Assembly: GCA_032622095.1 (NCBI GenBank)
Contig: CP136061.1
Span: forward strand, 216,722,373-216,786,372
Source: Siphonodentalium dalli
Lineage: Eukaryota > Mollusca > Scaphopoda > Gadilida > Siphonodentaliidae
Reading direction: 5' to 3'
Length of the DNA: 64,000 nucleotides
The position numbers and the translations under genes are program-made. Below, in pieces: positions 1-64,000 of the stretch. Each line of letters begins with the position of its first letter. The stretch's first letter is position 1. Under the pieces are notes generated by a model. That model was not told the DNA's origin and did no database searches. It was given only the letters and a program-made list of their open reading frames with translations.

Positions 1-90
1 AACCAATTTCATCCATATTTGGTATATTCAAAATGAATGCCTGGAAAATATTATGTCAGTTATGACTGAAACTCAAGAGCATTCCACGAT

Positions 91-482
91 ACAAGCCTGG
101 ATTTAGTGTTTCTGACATTTGCAGAATTAGGTCCCCAGAGGATGAATTTAGTGACACTATGCAGCATAGTGTGCTGCATCACCAAATTTACCCTCTAAGA
201 ACATCATTCTGCTTAGGCCTCAACTACGATGGGAGACCTAGGATCAGATTGAGGTTCCCCAGATGAAGTTGGTGATGTTCATCCATCATCTTCTTTAGTA
301 AAAACAATGTTAATATGAGACTATAATAGACACTTCCAAGAACATGAGGCCAAAGCATATTATGAGGTCCTCCGAGGGTGAATCTGGTGACGCTTGCCCG
401 CTGTGTAGGATAGCGACCCCTAAATTCACAATCTGGGGACCTCATTCTTTAAATGTCAGACACACTACATTCAGACTCGCCA
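91..482. mobile_element. GAATGAGGTCC-family MITE, long form
   Basis: Left and right portions are inverted: tgacatttgcagaattagg near 110 and tcattctttaaatgtcag near 440. The interior carries the family sequences gatgaatttagtgacac, gcttaggcctca and agttggtgatgttcatc. It is diverged compared with the perfect copy at 8876-9039. No protein is encoded. Confidence 0.6.
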
Positions 483-1119
483 CTATGTGATCATGATATG
501 AACAACTTGTCACACGATGTCACAGATAGTATAAATAGTGACACAGAGTCTATAAGCATTTCGGAAACCGTAATCCAAAAATAAGAGATCCACATAAGAT
601 TTTCAGCACCCAAACACTGGCCCCACTTGTGTGTGAAGAGAAAGGACTTTCAGCCATATCTTCTCATTAGTCTCTGATTATTATCTGTACTCTTAACATA
701 TAGTATATCAACATCTGGTTCGCCATCGACTGTTACTCTATCAACTCTATCTACTGTTCCATCTATAGTCTTGACATCTGTCTGTGGATTTCTTTCATAA
801 GTCAATAATTTGAGAAATGTTGTGCTATCTTTCTTTGTGTTTGCACAATCGGGGTTTATATTGATATCATCTGATCTGTACAATTAAGTCCATATTTGCC
901 AATTACTTCTATTCATGATCTATTGACCCTTTTCTATCCAGCCATGATAAATCTGTTTACCGGTACTTAATACCAGCAGGTCTAGGAAACTAAATGGATT
1001 GATACTACATTTCTGGTCATTTTGCAGTATGAGATCACAGAATCTTAATTATGTAGCCTCCAATTAATAGGTGAACTGCATACCAGTCTATTTAAGCAAT
1101 AACTATCTTTTTTATTTAA
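483..1119. other. Intronic or upstream sequence, nothing recognised
   Basis: AT-rich sequence with only short open frames; no splice-compatible exon similar to glutaredoxin, no RNA gene and no clear repeat was recognised. Confidence 0.4.
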
Positions 1120-1690
1120 TTATACCCCCCATAACGAGTTATGGACGGGGTAGTATATAATAATCAGCTCGTCCATCTGTCTCCATACATAGCTGCATCT
1201 TTGTCCGAGCTTGTATTCCTACATCTTTTTGGTAAATGTTTGGTAAAAGCTTAGCACATATATTTAGTACCATGGGAACATGTGCACCTGCGATTACGAT
1301 GTTCCTCCTGCTTTTATTTTTTAATTATCCCCCTTTTTCGACTTTTCTCAAAATGCAGAATTTTTTCCTGCTATTATGAGGTCTATCCGACTATTTTTTT
1401 AATATAGAGTTATCCCCCTTTTTCGACTTAAAATTTTTCACAGCATTTGTAAGAGTTACATATTTTCAGCAAAAAAAAGAAAAGTTTAAAACATATTTCT
1501 ACATTCTCTGAAAGAGGCCAATTGGGAAATTTTGTTTGCAGTATGTCAATCTATATGTTTGTCCTACTTTCTAGAGCATAACTTGAAAAACATTTCCTCC
1601 ACTGGCTGCCATGGGGGGGGGGGGGGGTGGTATCATTAGTCCCATTGGGACCTGCCCACCTCTAGTCTTATGCAGAATTAGACAAAAAGT
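1120..1690 (+). repeat. Dispersed repeat with ataacgagttat palindrome
   Basis: It begins with cccccataacgagttatgg and contains the motifs tagtaccatgggaacatgtg and ttatccccctttttcgact. A partial copy occurs at about 42070-42190 (tagtaccatgggagcatgtg, gttatccactttttcaac). A G run of about 13 lies at 1613-1627. Confidence 0.5.
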
Positions 1691-1789
1691 TTGAGGGCAC
1701 ATTCACATGTGGGGCTGCTATCCAGAAAATAGTTCGCACACCTGTGCTCTCTGGAAGATTTATCAACATTGAATAATAAATTATGAAAT

Positions 1790-1990
1790 GTGAATGAATG
1801 TAAAGTAAAATTAATGTGGTCATCTATAGTAATCTGAGACTTTAATGAGATTCATCGACACATTCTTGGAAATAAAAAGGTTCGCAGTTAGAACTTCAAA
1901 AAGAGCCAGGTCTTGAATTGGTGGAATATGATATCTATTGGTGTAGCCAGAGCAGAGATCCATCACCTGATCTATGTGTGGCCTATTGAT
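1790..1990 (+). repeat. Dispersed repeat 'tagccagagtagagat' family
   Basis: The stretch ttgaattggtggaatatg then tgtagccagagcagagatcc recurs at about 8540-8610 and 16890-16950 with the same order of motifs. The three copies flank different unrelated sequences, so it is an interspersed repeat of unknown class. Confidence 0.5.
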
Positions 1991-1996
1991 AGTTAA

Positions 1997-2364
1997 AGGT
2001 ACTCAATCCGATCAGACGCTCCTAAATTACTATTTCTTTGGCTTCGGGGGTAAAACATATTTGATTCGAGTCGAGGAACCTACCCATCAAAGCTCATAGT
2101 GATCAGATATCAATTTTTGAAGTTTGTTATTTCAATGGTTTGTGGGCCAGAAGCACGAGGTCAAACGGACGGTCTTGCAGATAAAGATGGATAACTCTAA
2201 AATCAAGTGTTTATTATTACCACAATTGAAATGACACACTTCAAAAATCGATATCTGATCAATCTGAGTTTTGATGGGTGGGTTCCTCGACTCGAATCAA
2301 ATATTTTTTACCCCCGAAACCAAAGAAATAGTAATTTAAGAACGTCTGGTCGGATTGAGTACCT
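1997..2364. mobile_element. MITE with TTAA target duplication (AGGTACTCAATCC ends)
   Basis: Terminal inverted repeats AGGTACTCAATCC and GGATTGAGTACCT are flanked on both sides by TTAA (1993-1996, 2365-2368). The arms are complementary over roughly 150 bp each, so the whole element can fold. A second complete copy is at 38056-38402 and a partial one at 27640-27840. TTAA duplication suggests mobilisation by a piggyBac-like transposase (inference). Non-coding. Confidence 0.8.
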
Positions 2365-2368
2365 TTAA

Positions 2369-3106
2369 GTTTCAACCCCATACTCTCACTTAGTGACTAA
2401 AACAATAACAAATCTCATGGAGCTAAGCAACCGATCTGCTTAACCTATACTGAATAGATTCTCCCACTCCATTATTGATTTATATATATTGGAAAGGTCT
2501 ATTATCTGGAGGGATATTCAGGAAACAAAAGCAGATGACAGACAGATGAAGAGATAATACAACTGCAGAAGGATTCATTTTCATTGGTGGGAAATATTTA
2601 GATAATAAGCTCCACAAATGGCCTACATTTCCCAAGGGATAACTACTTATCAATGACTATTTAGTAAGGAAAGGGTTACATGCCTCTCAGACTTGACATA
2701 ACAGCACGACATGTGTTTGCTCACATATTACCTGTCCGTAAGTGGGTTCAATTAGCGAACACCTATGGAGACAATTGTTGTGTCACCTTTGCTAATCGAT
2801 GATTCCTGCATTGTTGTCCAGAAGATAACTATCAGCAGTCAGCTTATTGTTGTATCAATCAGGTTGCAAATAATTATTTTGCAGAGATTGTGCAAACCTT
2901 CAGATCAGTATTGATGTGTCCTTATAAAGGTAGTTTGCTTTATAGCCATTCTCGATATTGTGCGTCGTTGCTTCATGTGGGGTTTGCCAAATTTTTATCG
3001 TGGTCAAAATCCATGAACACATTGAATCCGCCATTTATTACTTACAAATGTATATTTACATATCAGAAAACATTGGGAATTAGGATCTTTATTTCATCTC
3101 CCATTA
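2369..3106. other. Unannotated sequence, nothing recognised
   Basis: AT-rich; open frames here do not resemble known proteins. It ends in ccatta, whose last A is the left flank of the Helitron-like array. Confidence 0.35.
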
Positions 3107-6100
3107 TCTATTATATATTTTGGAAGATCTGTGTGTCTGTGTGTGTGTTCGCGATGAACTCGAAAACGTCCCACCCGATTTCGATGAAACTTGGTATGTG
3201 GTGGTATGTTCGGCCGGGGACGAACATAGGCATATTAATTTGTCCGTGCGACGTCAACTTGACCTTGAAATCGGGTCATTTCAAGGTCAAACGCCCGAAT
3301 ATCACGGGATTTCGATGAAACTTGGTATGTGGGGGTACTTTCTTATGGCGAGTCTCATAAGCATATTCATTTGCCCGTGCGACATGACCTTGACCTTGAA
3401 ATCGGGTAACTTCAAGGTCAAATCGCCAATTTTGATGGGATTTCGACGAAATTTGATACGTGGGTTTAGTTTTGTCCACTGATTGTTTTGGACGGGTCCA
3501 ATCGTGACCCCGACCAGACCTTGACCTTCAAAATGATCAATTCAAGGTCAAATCGGGTAAAACCGGATGGATTTCGACGGGCACGTTTGTCGGGTACTTT
3601 TGTCCGGGCAGTGTTTTTGGACTGGTCAAATCGTGACCCCACTTGACCTTGACCTTCAAAATGGACAATTCAAGGTCAAAGTCCGGACGAAGTTTGTCGG
3701 GTACTTTTGTCCGGGCAGTGTTTTTGGACTGGTCAAATCGTGACCCCACTTGACCTTGACCTTCAAAATGGACAATTCAAGGTCAAAGCCCGGACAAAGT
3801 CGGGTCACCTTCTAGTCTATTATATATTTTGAAAGATCTGTGTGTGTGTGTATCTATCTGTCTGTCTGTCAGTAATCGATGGACTCGAAAATGACCCAGC
3901 CGATTTCGATGAAACTTGGTATGTGGGTGTATTTTCGGCCGGGGACGAACATAGGCCTATTGATTTTCAGATCCGAGGTCAACTTTTCACGTGCCGAGGT
4001 CAAATCTGTTTTTACGCCGTTTTGCGCTAATATATTTAAGTTCGGTGCTCACAAATCGATTCGATATAGCGCGAATAATAAATTGCCAGTCATATAATTT
4101 GCACGGTTAGAATCTGTGGCATTTCATCTTTCCAATGATGTATCACACGCCTGTGTACGTTTAAAGTTTCTACCTTAATTATCAGGAAGAACGCGTGACC
4201 ATGCTTCGCTCATCGAAAATCATTGCGTAAATATATTACGCGATCAACATATCTTGACGTGATCGCGTTAACTCTTAACAGGCCGATGTCGCGTTAACTC
4301 ATCACCGGCCGAGGTATCCGCAAATGACATTGGGCTATATATCTCGGAAACGGGTGGAGCTATCGACTTGAAATTTGGTATGTGAATGTATCTTGCCCCG
4401 GATACGAATTTTATCGGGTCGCCGAGCCCGTGCGACGCCAGCTTCGCGCATGCGCAGACCAGATCTCGGAAACGGGTGGAGCAATCGACTTGAAATTTGG
4501 TTTTTGAATAGCCCGGACGAAGTCGGGTCACCTTCTAGTCTATTATATATTTTGAAAGATCTGTGTGTGTGTGTATCTATCTGTCTGTCTGTCAGTAATC
4601 GATGGACTCAAATACGGCTGAGCCAATTTCGATGAAACTTGGTATGTGGGGGTATTTTCGGGTCAGGACTAACATAGGCCTATTAATTTGTCCGTGCGAG
4701 GTCAACTTTTCACGTGCCGAGGTCAAATCTGTTTTTACGCCGTTTTGCGCTAATATATTTCAGTTCGGTGCTTACAAATCGATTCGAAACAGCGCGAATA
4801 ATAACATGCCAGTCATAATAATGACACTATGAGAATCTTTCGTGTTTCCTCTTTCCAACGATATATAATATGTATGTATCCGTTTTAGTTATCTGCCTCA
4901 ATTATTAAGAAGAAGTGGTACGATCTTCTATCAGGGTAAAAACAATGCGTAACTTCTATGACGTCGTTAGAGGTCATAAAGTTAGATCACGTTAACTCTT
5001 AACCTGCCGATGCATTTGACTGTTTCAGACGTCTTGGCGATATCTCGGGCACCGATGGTAATTTATCTTTACGTTGAAACTTGATAATTAATGAGCGTGT
5101 GTATATGAGGCGCGTTTATATACTTGAGTGGAAATCAAATCGGGTTAAAAGGTCAAATCGGGTAAAACCGGATGGATTTCGACGGGTGCTTTTGTTCGGG
5201 CAGTGTTTTGGACGGGTCAAATCGTGACCCCACTTGACCTTGGCCTTCAAAATAGACAATTCAAGGTCAAACCCCGGACGAAGTCGGGTCACCTTCTAGT
5301 CTATTATATATTTTGGAAGATCTGTGTGTCTGTGTGTGTGTGTGTGTGTCTGTGTGTTCGCGATGAACTCGAAAACGGCCCACCCGATTTCGATGAAACT
5401 TGGTATGTGGGGGTATTTTCGGCCGGGGACGAACATAGGCATATTAATTTGTCCGTGCGACGTCACCTTGACCTTCAAATCGGGTAATTTCAAGGTCAAA
5501 TGCCCGAATATCACGGGATTTCGATGAAACTTGGTATGTGGGGGTATCTTCGTATGGGGAGTATCATAAGCATATTCATTTGCCCGTGCGACGTGACCTT
5601 GAAATCGAGTCAATTCAAGGTCAAACGCCCGAATATCACGGGATTTCGATGAAACTTGGTATGTGGGGGTACTTTCGTATGGGGAATCTCATAAGCATAT
5701 TCATTTGCCCGTGCGATGTGACCTTGAAATCGGGTCAATTCAAGGTCAAATCGCCAATTTTGATTGTATTTCGACGAAATTTTATACATAGGGTTACTTT
5801 TGTCCACTGGGTGTTTTGGACGGGTCAAATTGTGACCCCGACCTGACCTTGACCTTCAAAATGATCAATTCAAGGTAAAATCGGGTAAAACCGGATGGAT
5901 TTCGACGGGTACTTTTGTCGGGTACTTTTGTTCTGGCAGTGTTTTGGACGGGTCAAATCGTGACCCCACTTGACCTTGGCCTTCAAAATAGACAATTCAA
6001 GGGCAAAGCCCGGACGAAGTCGGGTCACCTTCTAGTCTATTATATATTTTGGAAGATCTGTCTGTCTGTGTGTCTGTGTTCGCGATGAACTCGAAAACGG

Positions 6101-7152
6101 CCGAGCCGATTTCGATGAAACTTGGTATGTGGGGGTATTTTCGGCCGGGAACGGGCATAGGCCTATTAATTTGCCCGTGCGACGTGACCTTGACCTTGAA
6201 ATCGGGTAATTTCAAGGTCAAACGCCCGAATATCACGGGATTTCGATGAAACTTGGTATGTGGGGGTACGTTCGACCGGGGTTGGCATAGGCCTATTAAT
6301 TTGCACGTGCGATGTGACCTTGACCTTCAAATCGGGTCATTTCAAGGTCAAACGCCCGAATATCACGGGATTTTGAGAAAGTTGGTATGTGGGGGTACTT
6401 TCGTATGGGGAGTCTCATACGCATATTCATTTGCCTGTGCGATGTGACCTTGAATTGGGTGAATTCAAGGTCAAATCGCGAATTTTGATGGGATTTCGAC
6501 GAAATTTGATACGTGGGGTTACTTTTGTCCACTGAGTATTTTAGGCGGGTCGAGTCGTGACCCCGACCTGACCTTGACCTTCAAAATGATAAATTCGAGG
6601 TCAAATCGGGTAGAACCGGTTGGATTTCGACGGGCACGTTTGTCGGGTACTTTTGTCCTGGCAGTGTTTTGGACTGCTCAAATCGTTACCCCACTTGACC
6701 TTGACCTTCAAAATGAACAATTCAAGGTCAAAGCCTGGACGAAGTTGGGTCACCTTCTAGTCTATTATATATTTTGGAAGATCTGTCTGTGTGTGTGTGT
6801 CTGTGTGTCTGTCTGTTCGCGATGAACTCGAATATGGCCGAGCCGATTTCGATGAAACTTGGTATGTGGGGGTATTTTCGGCCGGGGAGTGACATGGGCC
6901 TATTAATTTGCCCGTGCGATGTGACCTTGACCTTGAATTCAGGTCATTTCAAGGTCAAACGCCCGAATATCACGGGATTTCGATGAAACTTGGTATGTGG
7001 GGATACCTTCGGCCGGGGAGTGGCATAAACCTATTAATTTGCCCGTGCGACGTGACCTTGAAATCGGTTCAAATCGTTACCCCAACTGACCTTAACCTTC
7101 ATAATGGTCAATTCAAGATCAAAGCCCGGACGAAGTCGGGTCACCTTCTAGT
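3107..7152 (+). mobile_element. Head-to-tail array of six Helitron-like non-autonomous units
   Basis: Units start TCTATTATATATTTTG(G/A)AAG at 3107, 3816, 4539, 5300, 6036 and 6761. They end with a hairpin (CCCGGACGAAGTCGGG or close variants) followed by about 12 nt and CTAGT, the last at 7148-7152. The array is flanked by A at 3106 and T at 7153, as expected for Helitron insertion between A and T. Units carry TG-rich microsatellite, the core aaacttggtatgtgg, and many inverted copies of accttgaccttcaaaat. Units two and three are chimeric with the family seen at 45886-47711. No Rep or helicase sequence is present. Confidence 0.75.
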
Positions 7153-8400
7153 TATATATATATTCCCATATAATTTAATCATAAGCTGTCAATCCATGGA
7201 ATACTGCAAAACAATTGGTTGACACACACTTGGCCATTTAGGTTATTTCTCGATAACCTAAATTTCTTGATTACTGTCCCCACTACAGAAATGACAGCAG
7301 CATCAAGTAACCATGCCTGTACCACGTGCCTAAAATGTACATGGAAAGTGTTCTGATACTTCCTACCATTTAACATGAAATTATGGTGTTGCATCATAAT
7401 TCCTTCTGGTATGACTGTATTGCCAATAACCGTACTTAAAATGCTAATATTCATTGCACAAGTAACCAGACAATTCTACAAGATTGAACATTGTAAAGAA
7501 GTGAAACACTGAAATTAAAACCAACACAGGTTTGTGTCACCACGGTTGAATATATCAATCCCACTTGCAACTGTAGCTGTATCTCAGCCTTGGGTTACAG
7601 TATCTGAATGAAATTTGGTACGGATGTTTGTTATCAAGGCTGCTTTTTAAAAAAGTGGCAAATTACATTGTTAGCATTTTCCATTCTAGAGTTATCCCTC
7701 TTTATTTATCTGGAAATTCTGGGGTTTTTTCTGGTCCATGCATATATCTTAGCCATAGGTTATCAGATTTGGTATGTAGATTCACCATAATGACTGTTTT
7801 CACAAGAGGGGCAAATGATATTCTTCAAATTTGCGCATGCCAGTTTTCTTGCTACCTGCTGGTCACATTTTGTCTTTCTCGCCAAAATCATATTATGGAA
7901 AGTAAATAGGCTAATATTTGCCACTGTACCTCTGATATTTTTGCATGTATCGTTTCCCCTTGTTTCGGACAAAATTTAAACACATTGATCTGTTGAAGTT
8001 TGTGGCATTGGTGACTGATCATCGGAAACCAAATACAACCAAAGCTAGACATGTACAAAATATTTCTTTTTATATTGATTGTCACCCCCTTTAATTATTA
8101 TTATTTTATTTTTTTTCGGCACCAAACCCGGGTCCGTAAAATGGACACCCCCTAACCTGCTTAGCGGAAACCCTGATAATATGATCACCATGGGTCTGCC
8201 ACAAGATCTAATCTAATCTAATTAGTTTTTGTTTTTTTTAGCAATTTCCCAAAGATCAGATGATGTTATTTGCTAATTTAGGCAGATATCACTTGTTCAC
8301 ATTACATTCACCCCATTCACCCTTCAAAGCATATTTTAATTTAATAAGATTACAAGGAGATTGTTAATGAATTATTAATGATGTAATGTTTTTAAGCTAT
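7153..8400. other. Upstream intron; scattered degenerate repeats
   Basis: Contains degenerate copies of the TTTGGTATGT core (around 7613 and 7767) but no complete element and no recognisable exon. A T/A-rich tract lies near 8092-8116. Confidence 0.4.
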
Positions 8401-8403
8401 TTT

Positions 8404-8530
8404 ACAGTAGGCGAAGATCCCAGCTCGAGATTGCATGATTTAGGAGACTTTTGTCAGCTGATTTCATGATAAACATTGAATTGATTTCATGTAGGAAATT
8501 TCATGAAATCTGCTGACAAACGTCACAGAG
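8404..8530. repeat. Inverted repeat, second copy at 16679-16846
   Basis: The segment tacagtaggcgaagatccca ... gcatgatttaggagac is the reverse complement of the segment ending tcacctactgtg near 16835. Both contain ataaacattgaatt. Interspersed repeat of unknown type. Confidence 0.55.
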
Positions 8531-8745
8531 CACTAAACATTAACCAGATTTTGAACTGGTGGAATATGATCTGTACTAGCATAGCCAGAGTAGACATCAG
8601 TGGCATTATCTAGAGGGACACATGATTTGGGGTTTTCTAGTTATCTAGATGTGTTGTTACAGAGTTTGTTACAGACTGAGTATATTATGAATATACATAA
8701 CTGTTAAAGTAATATTAGATTTTTGAAGGTTAATGAGAACATTAA

Positions 8746-63504
<54,759 letters not shown>

Positions 63505-64000
63505 GTAACTATAACAACTCATTTACTAATATTTTAAAGGGATTTTGAATGCCAATACATAAAATTAAGTTCCAAAAATATCATGGTTTTAGAACTGATT
63601 TCTATTTTGTGTGGTTACAGTTGTATGAGAAACATTTTAATGATATTGCATTATTTTTTTATGCATGTTTCAATTAAAAGAAGTTATATCACAGCTCTAA
63701 TTAGTTGACACCCTTTAATGAGGCTGACCCAGACTGATTGAAATAGATACTATTGAACTTAGCTGCGCTTTCCAGAGTCTGAAACAAACAGCAGGGTATC
63801 CCATTACTTCCAAAGAGGCAATTTCTTGGTAACTACAGCTATGCTCTTATTAAGCGACCAGTTTAACGAGGTTATGGGCCGGTACTTACCGCGGTGATAC
63901 CACCAGAATACCGCGGTGATGCCACCAGACTACCACGTTTATCATTTTGTACTGTTGGTGGAGGGCGGTTGACCTGCGGTACTGGGCGGTATTCTTACCA
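63505..64000 (+). other. Start of intron 15; GC-rich tail
   Basis: No terminal TGR exon is present. From about 63870 the base composition shifts, with repeated accgcggtgatrccaccag (twice) and gcggtactgggcggtattc, suggesting the edge of another element that continues outside the window. Confidence 0.4.

Noticed and set aside
3120-7000. Many frames reading MKLGMWGYFR
   Set aside because: They are translations of the repeated Helitron-like core gatgaaacttggtatgtggg; the same motif appears in several frames and repeat types without a gene structure.
63505-64000. Final exon with Gly-Cys-Sec-Gly and a SECIS element
   Set aside because: No TGA-containing conserved tail or SECIS-like motif was recognised before the window ends.

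Overview
This is intron-rich eukaryotic DNA. One conserved host gene runs through most of the window on the + strand, and nearly everything else is intronic mobile or repetitive DNA. The gene is a metazoan thioredoxin-glutathione reductase (TGR, a TXNRD3-like selenoprotein family): 15 internal exons between 8777 and 63504, all with GT-AG introns and compatible phases, encode about 521 codons from the end of the glutaredoxin domain to the catalytic His-Pro region of the dimerisation domain. The upstream exon(s) with the glutaredoxin CPYC-type site and the last exon with the Gly-Cys-Sec-Gly tail and SECIS element are not in the window. The repeat types (short Helitron-like tandem units, CGTCCGTC-rich repeats with 'gagttatggccc', palindromic MITEs) suggest a mollusc, probably a bivalve or gastropod; that is inference, and the species cannot be named.

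Layout. 1-8776: upstream intron with MITEs and a six-unit head-to-tail Helitron-like array (3107-7152). 8777-10963: exons 1-2, separated by a perfect-palindrome MITE and a 1.03 kb non-autonomous hAT. 10964-18618: a 161-bp satellite interrupted by a PIF/Harbinger-like MITE, a 53-80 bp minisatellite and further MITEs. 18619-25532: exons 3-6; just before exon 4 lies a 60-bp x 19 minisatellite made of copies of the exon 4 acceptor plus its first 35 coding bases. 28869-30983: exons 7-9. 30984-37484: a long AT-rich intron. 37485-49050: exons 10-12; intron 11 holds tandem repeats and a minus-strand Helitron-like array, and exon 12 is enclosed by two inverted copies of a TTAA MITE full of palindromes. 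54061-63504: exons 13-15; intron 13 holds a 6.4 kb Mutator-like or foldback element (9-bp target duplication, inverted tandem-repeat ends) that itself contains an intact 3.1 kb hAT transposon with a 638-aa transposase.

The standout observations are (1) the active-site-derived minisatellite in front of exon 4, which presents decoy 3' splice sites, each followed by the CVNVGC codons and an immediate stop; (2) the inverted MITE pair that could fold exon 12 into a double-stranded loop; (3) tandem head-to-tail Helitron-like units of two families sharing a 3' hairpin and CTAGT end; (4) two different TTAA MITEs inserted at the same site in two copies of a third MITE; and (5) a 'TTTGGTATGTG' core shared by seven or more otherwise different repeat families.
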